The notes under the pieces: model-generated
The model's database searches: none
What the model was told of the DNA's origin: nothing
Seen by the model: the letters and a program-made list of their open reading frames with translations, nothing else
Shown: piece after piece, positions 1 through 9,235 of the stretch
How the letters are laid out: each line of letters opens with the position of its first letter
Numbering within the stretch: the first letter of the stretch is position 1
Source of the DNA: an uncultured Verrucomicrobiales bacterium
Lineage (GTDB): Bacteria; Verrucomicrobiota; Verrucomicrobiia; Verrucomicrobiales; Akkermansiaceae
DNA length: 50,505 bases
Assembly (NCBI GenBank): GCA_937128235.1
Contig: CAKZMG010000095.1
Span: forward strand, 1 to 50,505
Reading direction: 5' to 3'
Program-made: the position numbers and the translations under genes

Positions 1-2
1 GA

Positions 3-68
3 GCGAGAGGTGAACGTGCAGATGATGCTGGCAAAGTCATAGAGGTGAAGCATCTCGTCATTGAATAG
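3..68 (+). CDS. C-terminal tail of an upstream gene (partial, tentative)
   Basis: One frame is open from the window edge to a TAG at 66-68 and would encode about 21 residues ending in GERADDAGKVIEVKHLVIE. The charged, alternating composition looks like a genuine protein C-terminus, and a small hairpin follows it. Too little is present to assign a family. Another frame stops at 40-42, so the choice of frame is an inference. Confidence 0.3.
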   Translation, partial: ARGERADDAGKVIEVKHLVIE

Positions 69-83
69 TAGATCGACCGCAAA

Positions 84-101
84 TCGTCTCACGCGAGACG
101 A
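84..101 (+). terminator. Short hairpin after the upstream gene end
   Basis: TCGTCTC and GAGACGA form a 7-bp perfect stem around an ACGC loop. It lies 15 bases after the presumed stop at 66-68 and before the first complete gene. There is no T-run, so intrinsic termination is only suggested. Confidence 0.3.
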
Positions 102-176
102 CTGTGGAGAGAAATATTGATGTTTAGGGTGATTTTGCTGTTTGCATGGCGCTCGCTTGAGCTCTACGTTGACTAG

Positions 177-1157
177 ATGAACCCAGAGCGTCCAACTTCC
201 AAACCGCCTATTACCTTCCTTATAGTCTGTGGTGTTGCTTTCCTTTACGGGCTCTTAGCTCGCCTTCTTTTTGCTTCAAGGATATTCGAAAACTATGGTT
301 CCATCGTCTCATGGTCCTTTATCTGCATTCTTCCTTTTGCATTCGGAGCTCTCGTCACTTTCCTCGGCTTCAAACTCGTCGGGCCATCCACTTTCTGGAA
401 AATCTGGGCACCGCTCATCGTCATCACCCTTGCCTTTTTCATCTCGATCATTACTGACCTTGAGGCGGTTCTCTGCGTCATCGTTGCCGTCCCGATCATG
501 GCACCCTCAGCCATGATCGGAGGAGTCACCATGGCATTCTTGCTCAAAAAGTCTTCTGGCAACCTCCAGGTTAGCTTTATCGCTCTGCTACCCTTTCTCT
601 CCGCCCCACTCGAAAACCTCTGGCAAAAACCACACCAACAAGTCGCCATCACAGATACCATCGAAATCAATGCTACTCCCGAACAAGTTTGGGCAGAAAT
701 TGTTTCCGTCCCCGCTATTCAATCTGAAGAACTTCCCTCACAATGGATCTACCTACTCGACTTTCCCAAACCCATCGCTGCGGAAATCGATCATCACAGA
801 GTCGGCGGTAAACGTCTCGCCACATTTGAACGAGACGTCTCATTTTTCGAAGTCGTTACAGAATTTAAACCCAACAAAAAACTGTCCTTCACCATCGAAG
901 CTGATCCCGAATTCATCCCTCACACCGCATTTGACCAACACATCATCGTTGGCGGAAGATTCTACGATGTCCTCAACGGTTCCTATACCATCGAGCCCAC
1001 TCAAACCGGCTGCAAGCTTATCCTCACCAGCAACCATAGGCTCTCAACTCCTTTCAACAGTTACGCAGGGATCTGGTCAGAATGGACCATGAACCAGATC
1101 CAAAACTCTATCCTTACCGTGATAAAAAATCGTGCCGAATCATCGGCCTCTTTCTAG
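177..1157 (+). CDS. Membrane protein with C-terminal SRPBCC-like domain
   Basis: The protein has 326 aa. Residues 12-150 hold about four hydrophobic membrane segments. From about residue 157 (TDTIEINATPEQVWAEI) a soluble domain follows that begins like the SRPBCC/polyketide-cyclase START fold: a beta strand with a xIxAxPExVW motif, then long strands and a C-terminal helix (SEWTMNQIQNSILTVIKNR). Such domains bind hydrophobic ligands or help assemble proteins; here the ligand is unknown. The domain would sit at the membrane face. The ATG at 177 is the first in frame. The next gene begins just downstream on the same strand. The domain call is confident at fold level; the function is unknown. Confidence 0.65.
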   Translation: MNPERPTSKPPITFLIVCGVAFLYGLLARLLFASRIFENYGSIVSWSFICILPFAFGALVTFLGFKLVGPSTFWKIWAPLIVITLAFFISIITDLEAVLCVIVAVPIMAPSAMIGGVTMAFLLKKSSGNLQVSFIALLPFLSAPLENLWQKPHQQVAITDTIEINATPEQVWAEIVSVPAIQSEELPSQWIYLLDFPKPIAAEIDHHRVGGKRLATFERDVSFFEVVTEFKPNKKLSFTIEADPEFIPHTAFDQHIIVGGRFYDVLNGSYTIEPTQTGCKLILTSNHRLSTPFNSYAGIWSEWTMNQIQNSILTVIKNRAESSASF

Positions 1158-1231
1158 GCAAAATTACTCAGATAAAAACACACCCCTATTACACTGGACA
1201 GGTGAGTGGGGGAGTTGTTACTGTTTGCTTA

Positions 1232-2185
1232 GTGAAAGCATTCTTTAAAAACGAGCTGACTCGGCTCTTTCTCTTTGTGGTGTTGTGCCTCATCTTAGCG
1301 GCTATTTTTACTCCGTATGTTTATGCTTGGGGTAAGGAATTTTCTTCCGGGGATACTGGTGACGGGATAATGGGATCGATCAAGAAGAGTATGGCGAGGG
1401 CAGATCTGGCGCGCTATTTTAATCGCGCGCTGATGGGGGTGGCGATCATTTTGCTGTATCCATTTATCAGAACGCTGAAGAGTGATAATAATAGGGTGGA
1501 CATAAAATCCCCGCTATCGACACGAATTAACCCGAGGTTTCAGGGGTGGAAGGATATGTTCATGGGCTTCATTTACGCGATGGGGTACATGTGTATTTTC
1601 ATCATGGTGGTGTATAAACTGGGTTGGGTGAAGCTGGATGCGGATGCGTCTATTGGGGAGACATTGACGAAGGCTATAGCTCCTGCGGTGGGTGCTTCCT
1701 TGGTTGAGGAATGGTTATTTAGAGGGGTGTTGTTTGCGCTGCTGTTGAGGAGTCTGAGCACGCGCGCTACGATTATTGGGTTATCATTTTTCTTTGCGCT
1801 GGTGCATTTCTTAGAGCCTTACGAGGGGAGTCCGGACATAGTAGATGGAGGTGCTTCTGATGCTGGTTTTCAGTTGTTAGCGCAGATCGGGGAGAGGTTT
1901 TTGCATCCGGAGGATTTTATTGGGATCTTTTTGACCTTATTTGTCGTGGGCGTGGTGCTGGCATATGCACGTGCTAAGACAGGCTATCTGTGGATGTCCA
2001 TTGGTCTTCATGCAGGTTGGGTATTTACTTTGAGAATGTTTAACGGGCTGACGGATAATACGGGAATCGCGAATCCTGTGTTGTATGGTGAGAACATTCG
2101 CGAGGGACTCTTTCCGCTTCTGATAGTTTGCCTCACTGGTGTGGCGGTGTGGTTCTATCTTCGACCTAAAAAATCACTATTGTAA
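1232..2185 (+). CDS. CPBP family intramembrane metalloprotease (CAAX protease/Abi type)
   Basis: This is a polytopic membrane protein of about 317 aa. The family motifs are visible in order: EEWLFRG at about residues 159-165 (the glutamates that take part in zinc binding and catalysis), FFALVHF about 30 residues later with its histidine, and a GLHAGW motif near the C-terminus. CPBP proteins process prenylated or membrane substrates or bacteriocins; the substrate here is unknown. The frame is open back to an ATG at 1082 inside the preceding gene, but that stretch is unlike a membrane-protein N-terminus. I therefore prefer the GTG at 1232, with GTG 1202 as an alternative. It ends 6 bases before the comF ATG, suggesting co-transcription. 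Confidence 0.75.
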   Translation: MKAFFKNELTRLFLFVVLCLILAAIFTPYVYAWGKEFSSGDTGDGIMGSIKKSMARADLARYFNRALMGVAIILLYPFIRTLKSDNNRVDIKSPLSTRINPRFQGWKDMFMGFIYAMGYMCIFIMVVYKLGWVKLDADASIGETLTKAIAPAVGASLVEEWLFRGVLFALLLRSLSTRATIIGLSFFFALVHFLEPYEGSPDIVDGGASDAGFQLLAQIGERFLHPEDFIGIFLTLFVVGVVLAYARAKTGYLWMSIGLHAGWVFTLRMFNGLTDNTGIANPVLYGENIREGLFPLLIVCLTGVAVWFYLRPKKSLL

Positions 2186-2191
2186 AATGTG

Positions 2192-2923
2192 ATGCTGAAG
2201 ATGGTTAAGCGATTTTTCTCTAGCACTTTAGACATTGTTTATCCGAGTAAGTGTTTTCATTGTGGAGCGTTGTTAGATGGAAAACATGCGATCTGTGATG
2301 ATTGCTTTGATACGACTACGAGAATCACGGAGGGGTACTGTGAGGTGTGTGGAGAGGACTTTGAGGGGGAGTTCACGGAGAATCCTTTGTGTCCGAACTG
2401 TAATAATCTAACATTTTCTTTCCAGTATGCGAAGTCTGCCCTGAAGAACACCGCGAAGAACCGTCAGTTGGTCATATCATTCAAGTATGGAAAGCAGCAT
2501 TATTTAGCTCGGGTGTTGGCGAAATTTTGCTCTGAGGTGCTGCTGGAGGATGACCGGTTTTCTGAGCTCCCAGCCCCTGCCGTAGTGCCGGTGCCGCTCC
2601 ACTGGTGGCGGAAATTTACCCGTGGGTTTAACCAGGCGGATCTGATCTGCCGTGAGATCACTCATCAAACGTCGATTCCTACTAAGCGTATCTTGAAACG
2701 TAGGCGATACACGACGACTCAGACGCGCTTATCCCGAAAAGAACGGCTGAAGAACCTGAAGGATGCGTTCTGCGTGAGAGGGGATTTGGAGGGTTTTCGT
2801 TCGATTATTATCATTGATGATGTTTTCACTACTGGTTCAACATCAGAGGAATGCGCTAAGCTGATCAGGAAAGAGTTTCCAAAAGTTGAAAACATAGTTG
2901 TCGTAACCGTGTTACGTGGCTAG
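2192..2923 (+). CDS. comF: ComF family phosphoribosyltransferase-like protein
   Basis: About 243 aa with the standard ComF layout. An N-terminal zinc-finger region has four Cys pairs (CFHCG, CDDC, CEVC, CPNC). A type I phosphoribosyltransferase domain follows, with the PRPP loop IIIIDDVFTTGST near the C-terminus and the conserved VPVPLHWWRKFTRGFNQ block. ComF proteins help single-stranded DNA enter the cytoplasm or be handled during natural transformation, probably with PriA and DprA. Start: ATG 2192 directly follows an in-frame GTG at 2189, and ATG 2201 is also possible. This gene matters here because the window is rich in an uptake-sequence-like word. Confidence 0.9.
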   Translation: MLKMVKRFFSSTLDIVYPSKCFHCGALLDGKHAICDDCFDTTTRITEGYCEVCGEDFEGEFTENPLCPNCNNLTFSFQYAKSALKNTAKNRQLVISFKYGKQHYLARVLAKFCSEVLLEDDRFSELPAPAVVPVPLHWWRKFTRGFNQADLICREITHQTSIPTKRILKRRRYTTTQTRLSRKERLKNLKDAFCVRGDLEGFRSIIIIDDVFTTGSTSEECAKLIRKEFPKVENIVVVTVLRG

Positions 2924-2952
2924 AGTGTCTCAAAATTAACTGATTAAACGCT

Positions 2953-3777
2953 ATGGGAATCTTTGAAAGACCTCGTCTCCGCCAGAATAAAAAGAAGGAT
3001 ATGCCGAACGATCTATGGACGAATTGTCCTGGATGCGACAAGATGTTGCACGTTCTTGACCTCAAGCAGAACCACGAAGTCTGCCACCATTGTAGTCATC
3101 ATTTTCTGTTAGGATCTCGTGAAAGAATAGAGATGCTGGCTGATCCGGGCTCATTCACTGAAACGGACGCGACTTTGTTTTCTAAGAATCCATTGGGGTT
3201 TGATAAGTATGAGGATAAAATTGAGATGCTACGAAAGAAGACGAATCTCAATGATGCGGTGGTCACTGGTAAACTCAGTATTCACGGTAGCCCGACGATG
3301 ATCGCGGTGATGGACTTTAAGTTTTTCGCTGGCTCGATGGGATCGGTAGTGGGGGAGAAAATCACGCGTGCAATCGAGCAGGCAATCACTGATAAATGCG
3401 GGATGATAATCATTTCTGCATCCTCTGGTGCTAGAATGCAAGAGGGGATGCTCTCACTGATGCAGATGGCTAAGACCTGTGGTGCTCTGGCTAAATTATC
3501 AGATGCTGGGCTACCATATATTTCTGTTTTGACTCATCCTACTACTGGTGGAGTCACGGCTTCATTCGCTACAATTGGCGATATCAACCTAGCAGAACCG
3601 AAGTGCATGATCGGCTTCGCAGGGCCACGTGTGGTGAAGGAAACCACGCACCAGGATCTGCCTCCGGGGTTCCAGACTGCGGAATTTATGCTGTCTCACG
3701 GACTGGTGGATTCCATCGTGGAGCGGCGTGAGCTTCGAGCTAGGCTTGGTAGTTTGTTGAGCTACATGTTAAAATAA
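2953..3777 (+). CDS. accD: Acetyl-CoA carboxylase carboxyltransferase subunit beta
   Basis: 274 aa. An N-terminal four-Cys zinc ribbon (CPGC near residue 25, CHHC near residue 46) is followed by the crotonase-like carboxyltransferase fold with SASSGARMQEG (oxyanion-hole region), HPTTGGVTASFA and GFAGPRV. AccD pairs with AccA to move the carboxyl group from carboxybiotin to acetyl-CoA, the first committed step of fatty acid synthesis. AccA, AccB and AccC are not in the window. The length is normal for the family. No Shine-Dalgarno sequence precedes ATG 2953. FolC follows directly, the usual accD-folC arrangement of many bacteria. Confidence 0.95.
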   Translation: MGIFERPRLRQNKKKDMPNDLWTNCPGCDKMLHVLDLKQNHEVCHHCSHHFLLGSRERIEMLADPGSFTETDATLFSKNPLGFDKYEDKIEMLRKKTNLNDAVVTGKLSIHGSPTMIAVMDFKFFAGSMGSVVGEKITRAIEQAITDKCGMIIISASSGARMQEGMLSLMQMAKTCGALAKLSDAGLPYISVLTHPTTGGVTASFATIGDINLAEPKCMIGFAGPRVVKETTHQDLPPGFQTAEFMLSHGLVDSIVERRELRARLGSLLSYMLK

Positions 3778-3790
3778 TCATTGCTTGAGA

Positions 3791-5008
3791 ATGACGTATT
3801 CTGAGGCGATTGAGTGGATCTACTCTACTCAGAACTTTGGCATCAAGCTAGGGCTAGATGCACCGGCGGAGCTACTCGCACAGTTCCTAGCGTACCCCAC
3901 ACGGAGAACGAAGGTGATCCATGTGGCGGGAACGAATGGTAAGGGCTCTACCTGCGCGCTGATAGATTCGGTGGCGCGTGCTCATGGTCTTAGGACAGGG
4001 CTTTTCACGTCTCCACATTTGGTGGATTTCCGGGAGAGGTTTAGGGTGCATGGAGAAATGATCACGGAGGAGGAGACGGCGAAGTATCTCACAGAGTTGC
4101 GTGATTTAGTCAGTGATTGGGAACATCATCCTACTTTCTTTGAAATAGCGCTGGCTCTAGGAATGAAGTTCTTTAGAGACAAGCAAGTGGAACTCATCGT
4201 GCTAGAAACTGGCATGGGAGGCAGGCTGGATGCGACGACTGCGGTGCCTGCCGATGTCTGCGTGCTAACCCCAATAGCGATGGATCATGCGCAGTGGCTG
4301 GGGCAGACGCTGGCAGAGATAGCGGGAGAAAAAGCGGGGATTATTGTTTCTGATGTACCGGTAATTTCAGCGAAGCAGGATAAGGCGGCGGCGAGAGTCA
4401 TCGCCGAAACCGCTAATAAAAATAGAGCGGATCTGACGGTGGTTAGTGAGCCGGTAGAAGTTTACGGAGTGGGGCTGCATGGTGCTCACCAGCGTGAGAA
4501 TGCTGCTCTTGCACTAGAGTCACTGCACCAGCTAGGAGCAGAGCTTAGGTATGATTCAGTGAAAGATGGATTAGCCAATGTGCAGTGGGCAGGGAGATTC
4601 GAGGTGACATCTGAGACCCCTCTAACGGTGATAGATGGAGCGCATAATCCTCATGCCGCAGGCATCTTGGTCAAGACCTGGAAGGAGCAATATGGGGATG
4701 ATAAGCCAGTGATTATTTTTGGTGCGATAGAGAGTAAAGACTTGAGCGGGGTGCTAGATTGCCTTGCAGAAATCGCTGAGAAAATTATTTTTACTCCGAT
4801 AAATTCTCCGAGGACGATTCAATTCTCCGACTTAGAAAGCGCTTCAGGGCTTGAAAATACAGATTTATTGCGAAGTTCTGATATTAAAGATGCATTAAGT
4901 ATTGCGCTAGATGAAAATACATCTATACTGATTACAGGATCATTATATTTGTTAGGAGAATATAAAGCATTGATCACAAGCGATAAGCATCATCCTACTT
5001 CTCAATAA
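3791..5008 (+). CDS. folC: Bifunctional folylpolyglutamate synthase / dihydrofolate synthase
   Basis: About 405 aa. The Mur-ligase P-loop VAGTNGKGSTCALI is at about residues 45-58. It is followed by the TSPHLVDFRERF block, ETGMGGRLDATTAVP, LTPIAMDHAQWLG and DGAHNPHAA, all diagnostic of FolC. It adds glutamate to dihydropteroate and then polyglutamylates folates, using ATP in the cytosol. An in-frame TTG lies two codons upstream, but ATG 3791 is the likely start. It is 13 bases after accD, so the two are probably co-transcribed. Confidence 0.93.
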   Translation: MTYSEAIEWIYSTQNFGIKLGLDAPAELLAQFLAYPTRRTKVIHVAGTNGKGSTCALIDSVARAHGLRTGLFTSPHLVDFRERFRVHGEMITEEETAKYLTELRDLVSDWEHHPTFFEIALALGMKFFRDKQVELIVLETGMGGRLDATTAVPADVCVLTPIAMDHAQWLGQTLAEIAGEKAGIIVSDVPVISAKQDKAAARVIAETANKNRADLTVVSEPVEVYGVGLHGAHQRENAALALESLHQLGAELRYDSVKDGLANVQWAGRFEVTSETPLTVIDGAHNPHAAGILVKTWKEQYGDDKPVIIFGAIESKDLSGVLDCLAEIAEKIIFTPINSPRTIQFSDLESASGLENTDLLRSSDIKDALSIALDENTSILITGSLYLLGEYKALITSDKHHPTSQ

Positions 5009-5024
5009 TCAGTCATTTAGTCGA

Positions 5025-5501
5025 ATGCCAGTAAAGCATAGAATCAGAAATTCAGTCACGCGAGAGCAGAAGCAGAGGGGGCTCATCCAAGGGAAGGCGC
5101 CCCACCGTGAGCACAATGCACACAAGGTCTTACGCAAATGGCCCTATTACCGTGGGGTTCTCATTTGGATATCAGCACTAGCATTATTGTTTCTCTCGGT
5201 TGCCGTATTTAGTTTTGGTGTTTGGCAAAAAGACAAGCAAGCTATCTATGCTGGCATTGCATTGTTTGGTGCCTGGGTTTTCATGAAATTGATGTTCTTT
5301 TTTGCGAGCAAGGCGACCACTTGTCCGTTGTGCCGGGCAAATCATTTTGCCAATAGTAGATCGAGTAAGCATAAGAAAGCATTCAAAGTGTTTCCTTTCT
5401 CTTATTCATCTACCGCAGTCATTACGGCAGCCTTAAAACGCTGCGTTCGCTGTATGCACTGTGGTGTGACTTTTGATTTGACTAAAAAATATCGTAAGTA
5501 G
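5025..5501 (+). CDS. Small two-TM protein with cytoplasmic Cys pairs, unknown function
   Basis: 158 aa, not recognised. A basic N-terminus (residues 1-40) is followed by two membrane helices at about 46-67 and 75-95. The soluble tail contains CPLC and CVRCMHC, which could form one zinc-ribbon site. It sits 16 bases after folC and 46 bases before trhO on the same strand. The basic N-terminus and metal site would suit a nucleic-acid or protein-binding membrane factor, but this is only an inference. Confidence 0.6.
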   Translation: MPVKHRIRNSVTREQKQRGLIQGKAPHREHNAHKVLRKWPYYRGVLIWISALALLFLSVAVFSFGVWQKDKQAIYAGIALFGAWVFMKLMFFFASKATTCPLCRANHFANSRSSKHKKAFKVFPFSYSSTAVITAALKRCVRCMHCGVTFDLTKKYRK

Positions 5502-5547
5502 GTCTGAATTTTTTAGCATTGCTCATTAGAGCATCATCCGCTACGTC

Positions 5548-6453
5548 ATGCGCATGACAGAGGCACCGTATCAAGTATTACTCTACTATTTCTATGTGGA
5601 AATAGCAGATCCTGATGCATACAGAGATGAGCATCGGGCGCTCTGCGAATCATTAGAATTACTCGGCAGAATCATTGTTGGTAATGAAGGGATCAACGGC
5701 ACGGTTTCCGGCACTGTAGAGAACTGCCAGAAATACATGGAGGCTCTCAGAAATGATCCGCTTACCGCAGAGATAGAATTTAAGATAGATCCAGAGCAGG
5801 GGCATGTATTTCCGAAATTGTCAGTGAAATCTCGCACTGAGATAGTCACACTTGGGCTAGGTGAAGAAGACTTTTCGCCCAATGAAACCACTGGAAATTA
5901 CCTTAACCCACAGGAGTGGAAAGAAGCGATGGATGATCCAAACGCGGTCATTATAGATACGAGAAATGACTACGAGTGGAAGCTTGGGAAATTTAAAAAC
6001 GCGATCTTGCCGCCAGTAGAAAGTTTCCGTGACCTGCCGCAATGGATCAAAGAAAACCGCGAGATGTTCGAGGGGAAAAAGATTCTCGCGTATTGCACTG
6101 GGGGGATCCGCTGTGAGAAATTTAGTGGCTACCTAGTGCGTGAGGGATTTGAAGATGTGAATCAGCTGCACGGTGGAATCGTCACCTATGGAAAAGATCC
6201 TGTCGTTCAGGGCGAGGACTATGAGGGGCAGTGTTACGTTTTCGATGAGCGCATCGGAGTGCCAGTGAATAGCAAAAATCCAAGCATAATCGCGCATTGT
6301 GTGCATTGTGATGAGCCATGTGAGCGATATATTAATTGCTCTAACAAACACGGTTGTAATGAGCAGCATTTCAGCTGCGCATCCTGTGAAGAAAAAAGCC
6401 AGGGTTGCTGCTCAGACAAATGCCAGGCCATCATCTCCGAAACAATTTCTTAA
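5548..6453 (+). CDS. trhO: tRNA uridine(34) hydroxylase, rhodanese domain (TrhO/YceA, UPF0176)
   Basis: 301 aa. The N-terminal domain ([27 protein letters not shown]) is the UPF0176 acylphosphatase-like module. It is followed by a rhodanese domain with [11 protein letters not shown] and the active-site loop [11 protein letters not shown] (catalytic Cys near residue 184). The Cys-rich tail has [15 protein letters not shown] and CASC clusters. TrhO hydroxylates U34 of certain tRNAs, the first step towards 5-methoxyuridine-type modifications. Two ATGs (5548, 5554) are possible starts. It is followed two bases later by lspA. Confidence 0.92.
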   Translation: MRMTEAPYQVLLYYFYVEIADPDAYRDEHRALCESLELLGRIIVGNEGINGTVSGTVENCQKYMEALRNDPLTAEIEFKIDPEQGHVFPKLSVKSRTEIVTLGLGEEDFSPNETTGNYLNPQEWKEAMDDPNAVIIDTRNDYEWKLGKFKNAILPPVESFRDLPQWIKENREMFEGKKILAYCTGGIRCEKFSGYLVREGFEDVNQLHGGIVTYGKDPVVQGEDYEGQCYVFDERIGVPVNSKNPSIIAHCVHCDEPCERYINCSNKHGCNEQHFSCASCEEKSQGCCSDKCQAIISETIS

Positions 6454-6455
6454 TC

Positions 6456-7055
6456 ATGAATCCATCAAAACTACTACCACTTTTTCTCAAGATCTCGCTC
6501 CCGCTGATTATTCTAGATCAGATTTCTAAGTGGTGGATTGTGCTGAAATTCAAGCAACCAAATATCCTTGTAGAAGGAAAAAAGTTTGTTGATACCCAAG
6601 GCATCCAACAGATCACGGTGGTAGAAGATTTCTTTAACATCATTCGCGTGCATAATCAGGGAGTGGCTTTTGGTTTTGGAAATGGTTCAGCCTGGGCACC
6701 CATCGTGTTTCTTATTGTTCCGTTTGTTGCGCTGGTTGCGGTGAGCATTCTGTGGAAGAAAAATATTTTTGAAGGCATTGCTAAGTGGTCTGCACCACTT
6801 CTGCTCGCAGGGATTATTGGAAATCTTATCGATCGGTTATTCCAAGGTTTCTGGCTCCGTGGTCCTGAGCATCTCTCATTCCTAGAGCGGTTGGGTCATG
6901 GTTACGTAGTGGATTTCTTAGACATCCAGGTTCCATTTACCAATGGCTATCACTGGCCGTCATTCAATGTAGCGGACTCATGCATTTGCATCGCAGCCAC
7001 GCTTCTCTTTCTCTCAGCATTCCAGCCTGAGCAGAAGTCTGGAGAACAGAAATAG
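6456..7055 (+). CDS. lspA: Lipoprotein signal peptidase (signal peptidase II)
   Basis: 199 aa, a little longer than the usual 160-170. Four membrane segments and all family blocks are present: LIILDQISKWWI in the first helix, HNQGVAFGFG, GNLIDRL (first catalytic Asp), VVDFLDI, and FNVADS (second catalytic Asp). The extra length comes from insertions before VEDFF and between GNLIDR and VVDFLD. It removes signal peptides from prolipoproteins at the inner membrane; the window encodes at least two candidate lipoproteins (GH25-like and RlpA). The frame is open further upstream inside trhO, but ATG 6456 gives the normal N-terminus. Confidence 0.93.
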   Translation: MNPSKLLPLFLKISLPLIILDQISKWWIVLKFKQPNILVEGKKFVDTQGIQQITVVEDFFNIIRVHNQGVAFGFGNGSAWAPIVFLIVPFVALVAVSILWKKNIFEGIAKWSAPLLLAGIIGNLIDRLFQGFWLRGPEHLSFLERLGHGYVVDFLDIQVPFTNGYHWPSFNVADSCICIAATLLFLSAFQPEQKSGEQK

Positions 7056-7136
7056 TATCTTTTGCGAGCACTCCAGAAGTGCGAAAAATAGACTTTGCAG
7101 GCTAAGGAATCAGTGAGATGATTCGTTTCTATTATT

Positions 7137-8048
7137 ATGCCTGTCGATAAACTCAAGCTGCTACATCAGCGTCTAACAGAAAAAGTTCTTGGAGCAGAAG
7201 AGCCTGCCACACTCCTGCTGATCGCGCTGCTAGCAAAAGGTCACGCACTGATCGAGGGGGCGCCAGGTATTGGTAAAACTTCCATCGCTCAGACTCTCGC
7301 ATCTTGCTTTGGGGGTGAATTTCGCCGTATTCAGTTCACACCAGATTTACTTCCATCAGACATTTTAGGCTATCATCTCTACAAGCAAAACAGTGGTGAA
7401 TTTGAGTTTATCCCCGGACCAGTGTTTTCAAATCTCCTGCTCGCCGATGAGATAAACCGAACCTCACCGCGAGTTCAGTCCGCATTGTTAGAAGCCATGA
7501 ATGAAGCTCAAGTCACGATTGATGGTAAGACGATTCAGCTAGATGAGCCTTTCTGCGTGATCGCCACTCAGAATGATACTTCGTCCACTGGAACTTTCCC
7601 CTTGCCTGAACCTCAGCTGGACCGATTCCTGCTGTCTATACCGATGTCTCTGCCGAGCCGTAGCATTCAGGAGAGTATTATTTTGTCTCAGCACGCTCAG
7701 CATGCATCAGGCGAAATAGAAGCGTTTTTAAGCATAGACGATATTATCAGTGAGCAGGAAAAATGTTTGTCGATCCAGCTCTCTGAGACGCTCTCTGGCT
7801 ACATCATAGCACTCTGCGAAAGCGTGCGTCAGCTAGCGGCAAATTCTCATGCAGTCTCCATCCGTGGCTCCATCGCTCTGCTCCACGCGGCTCAGGCGTA
7901 TGCGCATATTCAGAAGTCAGAATACGTATTGCCAGATCATGTTCAGTTTGTTTTCCCGCATGTCATGCGCCACCGCATCATCTGTGACGATGGCAGCGAT
8001 CCAGAGCATATCATCGAGCAGGCGCTCCAGCAGACCGTAGTGGCATGA
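7137..8048 (+). CDS. MoxR family AAA+ ATPase
   Basis: 303 aa. Walker A is GAPGIGKTS at about residues 41-49, Walker B is LLLADEINR, and the sensor region reads ATQNDTSSTGTFPLPEPQLDRF, characteristic of MoxR. MoxR ATPases act as chaperones that activate or assemble partner proteins, often with von Willebrand A proteins. The downstream DUF58 and transglutaminase genes form the very common MoxR-DUF58-transglutaminase set, so they probably work together on an envelope process. No von Willebrand A protein gene was seen nearby. Confidence 0.92.
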   Translation: MPVDKLKLLHQRLTEKVLGAEEPATLLLIALLAKGHALIEGAPGIGKTSIAQTLASCFGGEFRRIQFTPDLLPSDILGYHLYKQNSGEFEFIPGPVFSNLLLADEINRTSPRVQSALLEAMNEAQVTIDGKTIQLDEPFCVIATQNDTSSTGTFPLPEPQLDRFLLSIPMSLPSRSIQESIILSQHAQHASGEIEAFLSIDDIISEQEKCLSIQLSETLSGYIIALCESVRQLAANSHAVSIRGSIALLHAAQAYAHIQKSEYVLPDHVQFVFPHVMRHRIICDDGSDPEHIIEQALQQTVVA

Positions 8049-8067
8049 AGCTCGCCTCAAGTTAATT

Positions 8068-9216
8068 ATGCGTAAATTCTCCACCAAGCTAGCTCCCCGA
8101 GGCGCGTTTTGTCTCGGGATCGCTGTGGGCTTGTCTGCTGCTGGAGTGTTGTTAGGTGATGGGGTGCTCATCACTCTGGGGCTATCCGCAGTCACGCTGA
8201 TGCTGTGCTGCTATTTCTTAGGAAGAAGTAATTTATCAAAACTAGAAGCAGACATTTCTCTCCCTCATAAATGCCATGCTAACAAGCCCTACAAACCACA
8301 TGTGGTCATCAAAAATAATCGCTCACTGTTAGATGCCTTCCATGTAAAACTCTACCTAGCATTTCCGCACGGATCATTACTCGCTAGTCAATCGGCATGG
8401 GTGCCAGCGCGTTCTCTCTCCAGTGCGGATCTACCTATCAGCATCCCTATGCGGGCGTCTAGTCTGGAGCATCCTTATAAGTTTAGCTCTACATTTCCAC
8501 TCGGCTTGTTCAGGTTTTCATCCCGCCAGATGCTTCATCACCCATTGACTATTTATCCGAGGAACATCATCCCGAGCGAGCTGTTAGATGAGGGAGTATC
8601 AGGGCAGTGCCATCACCCCAACCAGCACTCCAGCATCCAGCATGTGGGCGAGCCGAGGAGCATCAGGCCTTGGCAGCCGGGTGATGCTGCTAAAAATATC
8701 CACTGGCCAGCATCCATCCGATCCCTAGCACAAGGGCACACACTTCGGGTCCGTGAGTTTGATCCACCGGGGCTGCTGCCAGATCAGGCTACTCTTGTGT
8801 TTCATTCATTTAGTGCGCAGCGAGAAATGATGAGGGAGGATGCCTTCGAGCGAGCCATTTCTCTCACAGCTGGCAGTATTGCTCATCTTAGAAATTTAAA
8901 TATAAGAACCACCCTAATCACAGATTTCATGCGCTGGAATCCACTGCCTGCTAGATCAAGATCTCAGTATTACGAGTGCTTATCTATTCTAGCGGATGCT
9001 CAGCGCGCGATCGGTACTGAGCTGCACGAGCTGCAGTATGCGTTAGATGAAATTTCTGAAAACCAACAGATCATCATTATTTCAGATATGCCGCCAGAAG
9101 CCTGGCAAGATCTGATCCGTATCCCAGATAGCGTGATCATCATCGACATCCGCCAAGTGCATTTCCCATTTAAAAAAACCGTCTCAGCGAAAGAAGCTCT
9201 CACTCAGTCTGCATAA
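8068..9216 (+). CDS. DUF58 domain-containing protein
   Basis: 382 aa. Two hydrophobic helices (residues 10-55) are followed by a beta-rich region and then the DUF58 signature PWQPGDAAKNIHWPASIRS at about residues 205-223. A von-Willebrand-like segment follows (LPDQATLVFHSFS, then IIIISDMP). DUF58 proteins are typical partners of MoxR ATPases, and this gene lies 19 bases after the MoxR gene. The exact role is unknown; cell-envelope integrity or protease activation is a guess from the context. Confidence 0.87.
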   Translation: MRKFSTKLAPRGAFCLGIAVGLSAAGVLLGDGVLITLGLSAVTLMLCCYFLGRSNLSKLEADISLPHKCHANKPYKPHVVIKNNRSLLDAFHVKLYLAFPHGSLLASQSAWVPARSLSSADLPISIPMRASSLEHPYKFSSTFPLGLFRFSSRQMLHHPLTIYPRNIIPSELLDEGVSGQCHHPNQHSSIQHVGEPRSIRPWQPGDAAKNIHWPASIRSLAQGHTLRVREFDPPGLLPDQATLVFHSFSAQREMMREDAFERAISLTAGSIAHLRNLNIRTTLITDFMRWNPLPARSRSQYYECLSILADAQRAIGTELHELQYALDEISENQQIIIISDMPPEAWQDLIRIPDSVIIIDIRQVHFPFKKTVSAKEALTQSA

Positions 9217-9235
9217 AATTCTCTAACAACTCTAC

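Noticed and set aside
1082-1231. Earlier ATG start for the CPBP protease
   Set aside because: It would overlap the preceding gene by 76 bases and add residues unlike a membrane-protein N-terminus.
7059-7090. Terminator-like repeat after lspA
   Set aside because: The stem is interrupted and only five bases are firmly paired; too weak to list.
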